DNA of 64,000 nt from Gordonia hankookensis. Its GTDB lineage: Bacteria; Actinomycetota; Actinomycetes; Mycobacteriales; Mycobacteriaceae. The stretch lies in contig NZ_JACWMS010000001.1 in assembly GCF_014673215.1 (NCBI RefSeq), positions 806,001-870,000 of the forward strand, in the 5' to 3' direction. Both the position numbers and the translations under genes were made by a program. The notes below the pieces were generated by a model. It did not search any database. It saw only the letters and a list, made by a program, of their open reading frames with translations, and was not told the DNA's origin. Of the stretch, positions 16,468-24,738 are shown one piece after another. Every line of letters begins with the position of its first letter. Positions within the stretch are counted from its first letter, which is position 1.

Positions 16468-17829
16468 ATGACCACCACCCATCACGACCTGCCGGCGCCC
16501 GCGCCGCGTAAGGCCGCGCTGGCCAGCTTCATGGGCAGCTTGGTCGAGTACTACGACTTCTTCATCTTCGGCACCGCATCAGCATTGGTGTTCAACAAGA
16601 TCTTCTTTCCCGAGTTCAGCTCCGGCGCCGGAACTCTCGCAGCATTCGCAACCTTCGGTGTCGCCTACGTCGCCCGTCCTGTCGGCGCGGTGATCCTCGG
16701 TCACTTCGGTGACCGGATCGGCCGGCAGCGGGTCCTGGTGTTCACGCTTCTGCTGATGGGCTCGGCCACATTCCTGATCGGCTGCCTTCCCGACTACGAC
16801 ACCATCGGCATGGCCGCCCCGATCGCCCTCGTCACCCTGCGCCTGCTTCAGGGTCTGTCGGCCGCGGGCGAGCAGTCCGGCGCGAGTTCACTGACCGTCG
16901 AGCACTCCGACTCTGGCAAGCGCGCGTTCTACGCGAGTTGGACGCTGAACGGGACGCAGGCCGGACTCCTCGTCGGCACCCTCGCATTCATCCCGGTGGC
17001 CGCCCTGCCCGACGACGCCCTCCTGAGCTGGGGCTGGCGCATTCCCTTCCTGTTCAGCGCCGTCGTGATGATCGTCGCCTACCTGATCCGTCGCACGATG
17101 CCCGAAACCCCGGTGTTCGAGGCCCTCGAGGATGCCGACGGGGTCTCCCAGATCCCGCTGTTCAACCTGCTGCGCAACCACTGGCGTCCGCTGCTCCGCG
17201 TCATCGCCTGTGCGCTGATCTCGACCATGAGCACACTGTTCTCGACGTTCGCCCTCAAATACGCCACCGACGACTTCGAGGTCTCCAAGAGCTCCATGCT
17301 GATCGTCAGCGTCGTCGCGAACCTGACGATGCTGTTCACGCAGCCGCTGTGGGGGCTCGCCTCCGACCGCATCGGCCGCAAGCCGATCTTCATCGGCGGT
17401 TCGGTCGGCTGCGCACTCCTGGCCTTCCCGTATCTGTTCCTGCTCACCACCGGCTCGTTCTGGGTGATCCTGTTCTCCACCCTCGTCATCCAGTCCCTGG
17501 TCTACGCGGCCGCCAACGCGATCTGGCCGTCCTTCTACGCGGAGATGTTCCCCGCGCAGGTCCGCTACTCCGGCGTCGCGATCGGCACCCAGATCGGGTT
17601 CATGAGCAGCGGCTTCCTCCCGTTGATCGCCGCCGCCATCCTCGGCGACGGACGTATGGGCTGGGTACCGGTCGCGATCGTCGTGGCCGCCTGCGCACTG
17701 GTCGCCGCCGGCGCTGCATCGACGGCCGTGGAGACACACAAGACCGACACGATGAAGCTCGGCGAGAAGGTCACGCGTCCGGGGGCGTCGACCGACGAGC
17801 CCCGCGTCCTCAACGGCGCCTCGGCCTGA
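16468..17829 (+). CDS. MFS transporter, MHS family (shikimate/quinate-like)
   Basis: The 453-residue, 12-helix transporter has the metabolite:H+ symporter hallmarks SFMGSLVEYYDFFIFGTASALVFNKIFFP near the N-terminus, GDRIGRQRVLVFTLLLMG in loop 2-3, and RLLQGLSAAGEQSGASS. ShiA, KgtP and QsuA belong here. Its place opposite a dehydroshikimate dehydratase and ahead of a shikimate dehydrogenase makes shikimate, quinate or dehydroshikimate the likely cargo. ATG 16468 follows TGGAGGA. The promoter with an operator-like repeat is directly upstream. Confidence 0.88.
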   Translation: MTTTHHDLPAPAPRKAALASFMGSLVEYYDFFIFGTASALVFNKIFFPEFSSGAGTLAAFATFGVAYVARPVGAVILGHFGDRIGRQRVLVFTLLLMGSATFLIGCLPDYDTIGMAAPIALVTLRLLQGLSAAGEQSGASSLTVEHSDSGKRAFYASWTLNGTQAGLLVGTLAFIPVAALPDDALLSWGWRIPFLFSAVVMIVAYLIRRTMPETPVFEALEDADGVSQIPLFNLLRNHWRPLLRVIACALISTMSTLFSTFALKYATDDFEVSKSSMLIVSVVANLTMLFTQPLWGLASDRIGRKPIFIGGSVGCALLAFPYLFLLTTGSFWVILFSTLVIQSLVYAAANAIWPSFYAEMFPAQVRYSGVAIGTQIGFMSSGFLPLIAAAILGDGRMGWVPVAIVVAACALVAAGAASTAVETHKTDTMKLGEKVTRPGASTDEPRVLNGASA

Positions 17830-17840
17830 GTATCCACCAC

Positions 17841-17960
17841 CGATCGAGTAACCCCGAACATCGCGCAACCACCACCCACCGATCGAGTAACCCCGAACGT
17901 CACGCAACCACCACCCGCCGATCGAGTAGCCCGGAGCGTAGCGAGGGCGTATCGAGATCC
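17841..17960. repeat. Three tandem 39-bp repeats, the last being a dispersed GATCGAGT...TATCGAGA element
   Basis: Units begin at 17841, 17880 and 17919, each with CGATCGAGTA followed by CCCG. The first two continue ...CAACCACCACCC. The third diverges into AGCCCGGAGCGTAGCGAGG and GCGTATCGAGATCC. A close copy of that third form lies inverted at 57866-57909. There is no coding potential. It fills most of the gap between the transporter and the dehydrogenase. Confidence 0.8.
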
Positions 17961-17982
17961 CCACCCGACCAGAGAGATCCCC

Positions 17983-18921
17983 ATGTTCCAGTCTGAATTC
18001 GACACCGCTGCACGGCGAATCAACGATGGGGCGATGGTCTGCGCTCTGGTCGGGCAGGGGATCTCGCGGTCACTGACCCCGCCCATGCACGAACGTGAGG
18101 CGGCCATGGCAGGCCTGGATCACACCTACCTCGTGCTCGACGTCCCGGCCTCGGAGTCGGCGACGACGGACCTCGGTCGCCTGCTCGACCGGGCCCAGCA
18201 GGTGGGGCTGCGGGGACTCAACGTCACCCACCCGTTCAAGCAGCGTGTCCTCGCTCATCTCGATGCGTTGTCGCCGGGCGCCGAGCGTCTGGGTGCGGTG
18301 AACACCGTGGTGTTCGACGACGGCCGACGCATCGGGCACAACACGGATTGGTCGGGCTTCGCGCGGAACTTCGACCTCGGTTTCGGCGACGACAGCGAGA
18401 CCCCGGTACCGCGATCGACCGTCGTGCAATTCGGTGCAGGCGGTGCCGGTGCGGCGGTGGCCTACGCGATGCTGACGCGGTCGGTGCGACGATTCCACCT
18501 CGTCGACGCCGATCCGCAACGCGCGCGGTCCCTCGCCGCCTCGCTGCAGCCATTGTTCCCGGCCACCGAGCTGACCTCAGGCGGCACCGACAACGCCGAG
18601 ATCTGGATCGCTGCGGCCGATGGTCTGGTCCATGCCACACCGATCGGCATGGCCGATCACCCCGGAACGGCGGTTCCCGCCTGCCTGCTCCGTCGCGACC
18701 TCTGGGTCGCCGAGGTGGTGTACCGCCCGGTGGTCACCGAGCTGATCGCGAACGCTCGGGCCGCCGGTGCGCGCACGCTGACAGGTGACGGCATGGCCGT
18801 CCATCAGGCGGTCGATGCTCTGCGTCTGTTCACCGGACTCGAACCCGACGCGGGCCGGATGACCCGGCACATCGGCGATCTCATCGCCGCGGAGAGCGCT
18901 GCAGTACTGCGCAGTGCGTGA
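17983..18921 (+). CDS. Shikimate dehydrogenase-like enzyme (catabolic AroE/QsuD type)
   Basis: The 312-residue protein has the AroE substrate pocket motifs GQGISRSLTPPMHE and LNVTHPFKQ (catalytic Lys86), plus HNTDWSGF (Asp122 of the Lys-Asp pair). The NAD(P) fold has GAGGAGAAVA (151-160). Two sites differ from the biosynthetic enzyme's SxS/KxP habits (GISRSLTPPMHE; THPFKQ), as in quinate/shikimate dehydrogenases used for catabolism. It would oxidise shikimate to 3-dehydroshikimate for the dehydratase across the divergent region. No 3-dehydroquinate dehydratase is nearby, so shikimate is the better-supported substrate. Confidence 0.87.
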   Translation: MFQSEFDTAARRINDGAMVCALVGQGISRSLTPPMHEREAAMAGLDHTYLVLDVPASESATTDLGRLLDRAQQVGLRGLNVTHPFKQRVLAHLDALSPGAERLGAVNTVVFDDGRRIGHNTDWSGFARNFDLGFGDDSETPVPRSTVVQFGAGGAGAAVAYAMLTRSVRRFHLVDADPQRARSLAASLQPLFPATELTSGGTDNAEIWIAAADGLVHATPIGMADHPGTAVPACLLRRDLWVAEVVYRPVVTELIANARAAGARTLTGDGMAVHQAVDALRLFTGLEPDAGRMTRHIGDLIAAESAAVLRSA

Positions 18922-18939
18922 TCACAGACGTCGCGAGCA

Positions 18940-18961
18940 ATGAACGAACGATAGAGTTCAT
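18940..18961. promoter_or_regulatory. Palindromic operator-like site before tetR
   Basis: ATGAAC-N10-GTTCAT just ahead of the GTG start of the TetR gene shares the GTTCAT core with both half sites at 16287 and 16369. This suggests autoregulation. Confidence 0.45.
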
Positions 18962-18964
18962 GAG

Positions 18965-19654
18965 GTGACCACCGAGACCGTACGCCGCCGCGACAGCGAA
19001 CGCACCAGGGCAAACATCGTCGCCGTGGCCACCAAGGAGTTCGCCAACAAGGGGTACGCGGGTGCCCGTGTGGACGAGATCGCCGCCAAGACCCACACCA
19101 CCAAGCGGATGATCTACTACTACTACGGCGACAAGGATGGCCTCTACGAGGCCGTCCTCGAGACCTCATACGGGAAGATCCGTCGGCTCGAACAACGCGT
19201 CACACACATCGAGGACGACCCGGTCACCGCCATCCGGCAGCTCGCGGAGATCACCTTCGACCACCACGACCGCAATCCGGACTTCATCCGCATCGTCGCC
19301 GGCGAGAACATCCTCAAGGGTGCGCACATCAAGAACTCCGCGGCGGTGCAGGAACTCGGCAGTCCCGCGGTCGACATCCTCGGACGCATTCTCGAGGTCG
19401 GACGGGATCGTCGGATCTTCCGGACCGACGTCGATGCACTCGACGTGCACCTCGCGATCAGCAGCTTCTGCTTCTTCCGGGTTGCCAACCGCTACACCTT
19501 CAAGACGCTCTTCGACCGCGACCTCACCGCCCCCGACCAACGTACGGCTCAGCGAAAGATGCTGGGCGACATGATCGTCGCTTATCTCACGGACACCGAG
19601 GTCAGCGCCGACGCCGTCGTCGAGGCCACCCCTCCCCCGCCGACAGCAACCTGA
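18965..19654 (+). CDS. TetR-family transcriptional regulator of the shikimate module
   Basis: The 229-residue regulator has an N-terminal TetR DNA-binding domain: RTRANIVAVATKEFANKGYAGARVDEIAAKTHTTKRMIYYYYGDKDGLYEAVL (about 12-65), with the helix-turn-helix in VDEIAAKTHTTKRMIYYYYG. The C-terminal ligand domain matches regulators of the TetR_C_33/AefR-like group. It follows the dehydrogenase by 43 bp, and GTTCAT-containing repeats occur upstream of itself and between the divergent enzyme and transporter genes. I infer that it represses the module and responds to a pathway compound. GTG start. Confidence 0.88.
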   Translation: MTTETVRRRDSERTRANIVAVATKEFANKGYAGARVDEIAAKTHTTKRMIYYYYGDKDGLYEAVLETSYGKIRRLEQRVTHIEDDPVTAIRQLAEITFDHHDRNPDFIRIVAGENILKGAHIKNSAAVQELGSPAVDILGRILEVGRDRRIFRTDVDALDVHLAISSFCFFRVANRYTFKTLFDRDLTAPDQRTAQRKMLGDMIVAYLTDTEVSADAVVEATPPPPTAT

Positions 19655-19656
19655 AA

Positions 19657-19671
19657 CCCGCCGTCGGCGGG
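19657..19671. terminator. Hairpin between convergent tetR and truA
   Basis: CCCGCC-gtc-GGCGGG lies 2 nt after the tetR stop and 12 nt before the truA stop. The stem is short but GC-rich with no U-tract, so it is a weak bidirectional terminator candidate. Confidence 0.35.
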
Positions 19672-19683
19672 GTGGGCGGGAAG

Positions 19684-20523
19684 TCAGCCGCCGCAGCATC
19701 CTCCCGACGCCGAGTCCCGGACATCACGCGTGATCGCATTGCGGGCGGCGAGCTCGTCACCGCCCGGATAGTCGACGCCGACCAGGCACAGGCCACGCGC
19801 CTCGGCCACCGGTATCCGGCTGTTGCGCGACGTCTCTGCCAGGAGTCCGCGGCACCACTCCACGTCACGCCGACCGTCGCCGACGCTCGCAACCGCCCCG
19901 ACCAGTGAGCGGACCATGGACCAGCAGAAGGCGTCGGCGCTGACCCGGCCCACGAGCACACCGTCGGCGTCGGCTGCCCAGTCGAAGCGCTGGAGATCGC
20001 GGATCGTCGTCGCGCCCTCCCGGCGGCGACAGAACGCCGCGAAGTCGTTGAGACCCAGCAACCGGCGCGACGCGTCGTTCATCGCGTCGATGTCGAGTGA
20101 CCGGGACCAGGCCGCGGTGGTCCGTGCCGCGACCGGTTCCGCACCCCACCGCGCGTCGGTGAGCCGGTAGACGTAGTGCCGGCGCAGGGCCGAGAACCGC
20201 GCATCGAAGTCTTCGCTGACCGGTCCGATCGCGCGCACCCGGACGTCGTCGGGCAGCATCTTCGCCAGTCGGCCGACCAGGCGGGACGGGTCGCCGTCGA
20301 TCGACCTGGTCTCCAGCGCCGACTGCGGGATGTCGGTGTGTGCGACCTGTCCGGTGGCGTGTACCCCCGCGTCGGTGCGCCCGGCGACGGTCAGCCGGAC
20401 CGGCACGCGCAGGACGGTGGCCAAGGTGTCCTCGAGCAGTCCACAGACGGTGCGCTGGCCGATCTGCCGTGCCCACCCGGCGAAGTCGGTCCCGTCGTAC
20501 GAGACCTCGAGGCGTAGTCGCAC
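19684..20523 (-). CDS. truA: tRNA pseudouridine synthase A
   Basis: TruA makes pseudouridine at positions 38-40 of tRNA anticodon stems. The motif [17 protein letters not shown] contains the catalytic Asp. [12 protein letters not shown] opens the domain, and [20 protein letters not shown] is the conserved C-terminal region. The frame extends to a TTG at 20589, but that would place a 15-bp perfect hairpin inside the first codons and has no ribosome site. Homologues commonly start near [11 protein letters not shown], so I favour GTG 20523 (279 aa). GTG 20538 is also possible. It is the last gene of the infA-rplQ operon, as in other actinobacteria. Confidence 0.85.
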   Translation of the reverse strand: MRLRLEVSYDGTDFAGWARQIGQRTVCGLLEDTLATVLRVPVRLTVAGRTDAGVHATGQVAHTDIPQSALETRSIDGDPSRLVGRLAKMLPDDVRVRAIGPVSEDFDARFSALRRHYVYRLTDARWGAEPVAARTTAAWSRSLDIDAMNDASRRLLGLNDFAAFCRRREGATTIRDLQRFDWAADADGVLVGRVSADAFCWSMVRSLVGAVASVGDGRRDVEWCRGLLAETSRNSRIPVAEARGLCLVGVDYPGGDELAARNAITRDVRDSASGGCCGG

Positions 20524-20546
20524 GGACGGGCTCGGCACAGGACGAG

Positions 20547-20583
20547 AGAACCCGCCGTCACCGGGTGCGGTGACGGCGGGTTC
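20547..20583 (-). terminator. 15-bp perfect hairpin between rplQ and truA
   Basis: GAACCCGCCGTCACC pairs with GGTGACGGCGGGTTC around a 6-nt loop. It lies 18 nt after the rplQ stop, and on the minus strand is followed by TCTCTCGTCC. It is probably a terminator or attenuator that lowers truA expression relative to the ribosomal genes. Confidence 0.65.
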
Positions 20584-20600
20584 TGACAACTGCTCTGGAC

Positions 20601-21206
20601 TCAGTCGTCCGACTTCTTCTCGTCGGCTGCGGCGTCGTCTGCCGTGGCCGCACTCGACTGGTCGTCGACGGCGTCGGCGACAGCGTCGGCGTTCTCGACC
20701 TCGGCGTCGGTGGCGTCGGCCTCGACGGCCTCCACCACGTTGTCGGCATCCGCTGCCGCGACGACCTCTTCGGTCGCCTCGAGCTTGTCCTCGGCCGCCT
20801 TCTTGGAGGCCGCGACGCGGGTCGCACGGCTGGCCTCGCTGCTCGCGGTGGACTCGCGCACCAGCTCGATCACGGCCATGGGGGCATTGTCGCCCTTGCG
20901 CGGCAGCGTCTTGATGATGCGGGTGTAGCCACCGGGACGGTCCGCGAAGAACGGGCCGATCTCGGCGAACAGGGTGTGCACGACATCCTTGTCACGGATG
21001 TCCTTCATGACCTCGCGACGGTGGGCAAGCGACCCGGCCTTCGCGTGGGTGATCAGCTTCTCGGCGTAGGGGCGCAGCCGCTTCGCCTTCGCTTCGGTGG
21101 TGGTGATGCGGCCGTGCTCGAAGAGCGAGGTGGCGAGATTCGCCAGCATCGCTTTCTGGTGGCTGGCCGACCCGCCGAGGCGGGCACCCTTGGTGGGCTT
21201 GGGCAT
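20601..21206 (-). CDS. rplQ: 50S ribosomal protein L17 with long C-terminal tail
   Basis: L17 sits near the peptide exit side of the 50S subunit. The conserved part (about 1-122) includes [53 protein letters not shown] and [24 protein letters not shown]. After it comes a tail of about 75 residues that is mostly Ala, Glu, Asp and Val, ending DEKKSDD. The protein is therefore 201 residues against about 120-130 in most bacteria; mycobacterial L17 is also extended. ATG start, 60 bp downstream of rpoA. Confidence 0.97.
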   Translation of the reverse strand: MPKPTKGARLGGSASHQKAMLANLATSLFEHGRITTTEAKAKRLRPYAEKLITHAKAGSLAHRREVMKDIRDKDVVHTLFAEIGPFFADRPGGYTRIIKTLPRKGDNAPMAVIELVRESTASSEASRATRVAASKKAAEDKLEATEEVVAAADADNVVEAVEADATDAEVENADAVADAVDDQSSAATADDAAADEKKSDD

Positions 21207-21266
21207 TGTCTTCTCCTAGAAGAAACTCACGATCTCACGACCGGAAGTCAGGGTTTGGCGACAGCC

Positions 21267-22319
21267 TTACAGCTGCTCGGTTTCAGCGAAATCCTCACCG
21301 GAGTCGGCGTCGAACGACGCGTCATCCGACCACGTTCCGGTAGCCGGGTCGTAACCGGCGACCTGCGACGGGTCGAAGCTGGCCGGGCTGTCCTTGAGGG
21401 ACAGTCCGAGTGCGTGCAGCTTGACCTTGACCTCATCGATCGACTTCTGGCCGAAGTTGCGGATGTCCAGCAGATCCGACTCGGTCCGCGCCACCAGCTC
21501 GCCGACGGTGTGCACACCCTCGCGCTTGAGGCAGTTGTAGGACCGGACGGTCAGCTCGAGATCCTCGATCGGGAGGCTGAACGACGCGATGTGGTCGGCC
21601 TCGGCAGGCGACGGCCCGATCTCGATGCCCTCGGCCTCGACGTTGAGCTCCCGGGCGAGCCCGAAGAGCTCCACCAGGGTCTTGCCCGCCGAAGCGAGCG
21701 CGTCCCGAGCGGTGATCGAGTTCTTGGTCTCCACATCGAGCACGAGCCGATCGAAGTCGGTGCGCTGCTCGACACGGGTGGCCTCGACCTTGTAGGTCAC
21801 CTTGAGCACCGGCGAGTAGATGGAGTCGACCGGGATCCGGCCGATCTCCGCACCCGATGCCTTGTTCTGCACGGCAGGCACGTATCCGCGGCCCCGCTCG
21901 ACGACGAGCTCGATCTCGAGCTTGCCCTTGTCGTTCAGGGTGGCGATGTGCAGATCGGGATTGTGCACGGTGACACCGGCCGGCGGCACGATGTCGGCGC
22001 CGGTGACGGTGCCCGGACCCTGCTTACGGACGTACATGGTGACCGGCTCGTCCTCTTCGGAGCTGACCACGAGGCCCTTGAGGTTCAGGATGATGTCGGT
22101 GACGTCTTCCTTCACCCCGGGGACGGTGGTGAACTCGTGCAGGACACCGTCGATACGGATGCTGGTGATCGCAGCGCCCGGGATCGACGAGAGCAGGGTA
22201 CGACGCAGCGAGTTGCCGAGGGTGTAGCCGAATCCCGGCTCGAGGGGCTCGATGACGAACTTCGAGCGGTCCTCGGCGATGATCTCCTCGGTCAGAGTGG
22301 GTCGCTGTGAGATGAGCAT
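21267..22319 (-). CDS. rpoA: DNA-directed RNA polymerase alpha subunit
   Basis: The 350-residue alpha subunit dimerises through its N-terminal domain ([43 protein letters not shown]) to start RNA polymerase assembly. It contacts UP elements and activators through the C-terminal domain ([50 protein letters not shown]). The length is normal. It lies between rpsD (about 100 bp) and rplQ in the standard actinobacterial order. Confidence 0.98.
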   Translation of the reverse strand: MLISQRPTLTEEIIAEDRSKFVIEPLEPGFGYTLGNSLRRTLLSSIPGAAITSIRIDGVLHEFTTVPGVKEDVTDIILNLKGLVVSSEEDEPVTMYVRKQGPGTVTGADIVPPAGVTVHNPDLHIATLNDKGKLEIELVVERGRGYVPAVQNKASGAEIGRIPVDSIYSPVLKVTYKVEATRVEQRTDFDRLVLDVETKNSITARDALASAGKTLVELFGLARELNVEAEGIEIGPSPAEADHIASFSLPIEDLELTVRSYNCLKREGVHTVGELVARTESDLLDIRNFGQKSIDEVKVKLHALGLSLKDSPASFDPSQVAGYDPATGTWSDDASFDADSGEDFAETEQL

Positions 22320-22423
22320 TTCGTTGATTCTCCTTGTGGCCGACCGCTATTTGACGGCCTAGAAGGTGGACCGAACAGCTGTTGCTGTCTGGCGTGTCTG
22401 TCGTTGTGTAGTCGCGGTGGCGA

Positions 22424-23029
22424 TTACTTCGAGTAGAACTCGACGATGAGCTGTTCGGTGAGCGGCACATCGATCTGCGCGCGCTCGGGCACGTTGTGCA
22501 CGAGGATGCGCAGGGTCGACGGGACCACCTGCAGCCAACCCGGGACCGTACGGTCGCCCTGGATCTCCTTGGCGATCTGGAACGGCACGGTCTGCAGCGA
22601 CTTCGGACGGACGTCGATGATGTCGTACTGGCTGACCCGGTAGCTGGGCACGTCGACATTCACACCGTTGACGGTGAGATGTCCGTGGGTGACCATCTGA
22701 CGGGCCTGACGACGGGTCCGGGCCAGGCCGGCCCGGTAGACGACGTTGTCGAGGCGGGTCTCGAGGATCTTCAGCAGCTCGTCGCCGGTCTTGCCGTTGC
22801 GACGGTTGGCCTCCTCGTAGTAGCGACGGAACTGCTTCTCCATCACTCCGTAGGTGAAGCGGGCCTTCTGCTTCTCCTGCAGCTGCTGCAGGTATTCGCT
22901 CTCCTTGATCCGCGAGCGGCCGTGCTGGCCGGGCGGGTAGGGGCGACGCTCGAACGCCTGATCGCCGCCGATCAGATCGACGCGAAGACGACGGGACTTC
23001 TTTGTTGCGGGGCCGGTATAACGAGCCAT
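22424..23029 (-). CDS. rpsD: 30S ribosomal protein S4
   Basis: The 201-residue primary 16S rRNA-binding protein starts ARYTGPATKKSRRLRVDLIGGDQAFERRPYPPGQHG and has the S4 RNA-binding domain DNVVYRAGLARTRRQARQMVTHGHLTVNG. There are no N-terminal zinc cysteines, so it is the Cys-minus form. It lies 24 bp after rpsK. S4 often represses its own operon in other bacteria; no such element is evident here. Confidence 0.98.
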   Translation of the reverse strand: MARYTGPATKKSRRLRVDLIGGDQAFERRPYPPGQHGRSRIKESEYLQQLQEKQKARFTYGVMEKQFRRYYEEANRRNGKTGDELLKILETRLDNVVYRAGLARTRRQARQMVTHGHLTVNGVNVDVPSYRVSQYDIIDVRPKSLQTVPFQIAKEIQGDRTVPGWLQVVPSTLRILVHNVPERAQIDVPLTEQLIVEFYSK

Positions 23030-23053
23030 GGTTTTCTAGTCCTCCCTTTCCCG

Positions 23054-23461
23054 CTAGACCCGGCGCCGCTTGGGCGGACGGCAGCCGTTGTGCGGCTGCG
23101 GGGTGACATCGGAGATGGTGCCGACCTCGAGGCCGGCGGCCTGCAGCGACCGGATGGCGGTCTCACGACCCGAGCCCGGTCCCTTGACGAACACGTCGAC
23201 CTTCTTGACGCCGTGTTCCTGGGCCTTGCGCGCAGCGTTCTCCGCAGCGAGCTGTGCCGCGAACGGGGTGCTCTTGCGCGAGCCCTTGAAACCGACGTGA
23301 CCCGAGGACGCCCAGCTGATGACGTTTCCGTTGGGGTCGCTGATCGACACGATGGTGTTGTTGAACGTCGACTTGATGTGCGCGCTGCCGTGCGGGACGT
23401 TCTTTTTATCGCGACGGCGGGTGCCCTTCTTGGGGCCTGCGCTACGTGACTTAGGAGGCAT
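23054..23461 (-). CDS. rpsK: 30S ribosomal protein S11
   Basis: The 135-residue protein of the 30S platform has a basic N-terminus and [46 protein letters not shown], then [18 protein letters not shown] at the end. Its ATG overlaps the rpsM stop (TAATG), so the two are translationally coupled. Confidence 0.98.
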   Translation of the reverse strand: MPPKSRSAGPKKGTRRRDKKNVPHGSAHIKSTFNNTIVSISDPNGNVISWASSGHVGFKGSRKSTPFAAQLAAENAARKAQEHGVKKVDVFVKGPGSGRETAIRSLQAAGLEVGTISDVTPQPHNGCRPPKRRRV

Positions 23462-23829
23462 TACTTCTTCTTCCCGGCGATGGTCTTCTTCGGGCCCTTG
23501 CGAGTGCGGGCATTCGTCTTGGTGCGCTGGCCACGGACGGGCAGGCCACGACGGTGGCGCAGACCCTGGTAGCAGCCGATCTCGATCTTGCGACGGATAT
23601 CGGCCTGCACCTCGCGACGCAGGTCACCCTCGACCTTCACCGAGGCCTCGATGTACTCACGCAGCTTCGCGACGTCTGCGTCGGTGAGATCCTTTGCACG
23701 AAGGTCGGGGCTGAGCCCGGTACCGTCGAGGATCTCCTGGGAGGTGGTACGCCCAACTCCGTAGATGTAGGTCAGTGCGATCTCCAGCCGCTTCTCGCGG
23801 GGGAGATCAACACCAGCAACACGTGCCAT
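23461..23829 (-). CDS. rpsM: 30S ribosomal protein S13
   Basis: The 122-residue protein of the 30S head contacts the P-site tRNA and helix 38. It starts [33 protein letters not shown] and contains the C-terminal [37 protein letters not shown]. It follows rpmJ by 193 bp, a wider gap than its neighbours show. Nothing clear is seen in that gap. Confidence 0.98.
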   Translation of the reverse strand: MARVAGVDLPREKRLEIALTYIYGVGRTTSQEILDGTGLSPDLRAKDLTDADVAKLREYIEASVKVEGDLRREVQADIRRKIEIGCYQGLRHRRGLPVRGQRTKTNARTRKGPKKTIAGKKK

Positions 23830-24022
23830 GTGGCGGATTTCCTTTTCTTGTCAGAGGTCTGCTCCCAGTCCGTCCCGAATCTGTTGCCGGACCGTTGTGT
23901 CCGGCCATTCGGGCTCCGGCCTCTGAACCGGAGGTGGGCGTCGACCCGTTTGTCGACACTGGTGTTGGGAGTGCTTCGTCGATATTCAGTTGTCCTTCAA
24001 GCGACCCGGAGGGTTGCCGTGA

Positions 24023-24136
24023 TCAGCCCTGACGCTGCTTGTGACGCAGGTTCTCGCAGATCACCATGACCCGACCGTTACGGCGGATCACCTTGCACTT
24101 CTCGCAGATCGGCTTGACGCTCGGCTGAACCTTCAC
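24023..24136 (-). CDS. rpmJ: 50S ribosomal protein L36
   Basis: This 37-residue gene reads [16 protein letters not shown] then [21 protein letters not shown]. It has the C-x2-C...C...H zinc-ribbon set (Cys11, Cys14, Cys27, His32), the zinc-binding form. GTG 24136 has AAGGAG 8 nt upstream. It lies between infA and rpsM as usual. Confidence 0.95.
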   Translation of the reverse strand: MKVQPSVKPICEKCKVIRRNGRVMVICENLRHKQRQG

Positions 24137-24245
24137 GTCCGCTTCTCCTTGAATGGTCGGGCACGGCAGTGCCACGCCCGTCGGTGTTTTCCTTCAGCGG
24201 CGACTGCGCCGCCGCTGTGGTTCTTACCCGTGTTCCGGGGAAGTC

Positions 24246-24467
24246 TTACTTGTACCGATAAACGATGCGGCCACGACCGAGGTCGTACGGCGAGAGTTCC
24301 ACGACGACCCGGTCCTCGGGCAGGATGCGGATGTAGTGCTGCCGCATCTTGCCGCTGATGTGGGCGAGAACCTTGTGACCGTTCTCCAGCTCAATACGAA
24401 ACATCGCATTGGGCAGGGGTTCGATGACTCGTCCCTCGACCTCGATGGCCCCGTCTTTTTTCGCCAT
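24246..24467 (-). CDS. infA: Translation initiation factor IF-1
   Basis: The 73-residue OB-fold protein reads [20 protein letters not shown], then [19 protein letters not shown] and so on to [10 protein letters not shown]. It binds the A site of the 30S subunit during initiation. It is the first gene of the infA-rpmJ-rpsM-rpsK-rpsD-rpoA-rplQ operon. A promoter about 210 bp upstream and a nested hairpin in the leader are described separately. Confidence 0.98.
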   Translation of the reverse strand: MAKKDGAIEVEGRVIEPLPNAMFRIELENGHKVLAHISGKMRQHYIRILPEDRVVVELSPYDLGRGRIVYRYK

Positions 24468-24495
24468 GTCCTCCGCGATCCTGGCTGCTCACCCG

Positions 24496-24530
24496 GGGCT
24501 TCCTCGTTCTGACCCGTAGGTCGGAAGCCC
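24496..24530 (-). promoter_or_regulatory. Nested hairpin in the infA leader
   Basis: GGGCTTCC (24496-24503) pairs with GGAAGCCC (24523-24530), and an inner GACC-cgta-GGTC pair lies at 24511-24522. The hairpin ends 29 nt before the infA start and could control translation or transcript stability. Confidence 0.45.
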
Positions 24531-24677
24531 GGTTGAAACCGTGTTTATCCGTTAGTGTGATGACACCGAATCGGGTGACCGGTCTCATCGGCGGTGAAGC
24601 GCGTCGGACCCTCGACGCCACTCGGCGAACTGCCGGATGACACGCAAGGACCGGCGTGCGATGCACACCGACGTTCT

Positions 24678-24706
24678 ATGTTACGCGAACTGGCAGAACA
24701 GTCCAA
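24678..24706 (-). promoter_or_regulatory. Promoter of the infA-rplQ operon
   Basis: On the minus strand, TTGGAC (24701-24706) is followed by a 17-nt spacer and TAACAT (24678-24683), close to sigma-70/SigA consensus. It gives a leader of about 200 nt before infA. Confidence 0.6.
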
Positions 24707-24738
24707 ACCGCCAGGAGTGACGAGACCACCGACGATGG

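Noticed and set aside
17841-17960. Possible CRISPR array
   Set aside because: The 39-bp units are directly adjacent with no unique spacers, there are only three, and no cas gene is present.
16888-17964. Minus-strand frame with repeated YSIGGWWLRDVRG units
   Set aside because: The repeats are just the 39-bp DNA array read as protein; the remainder is antisense to the MHS transporter.
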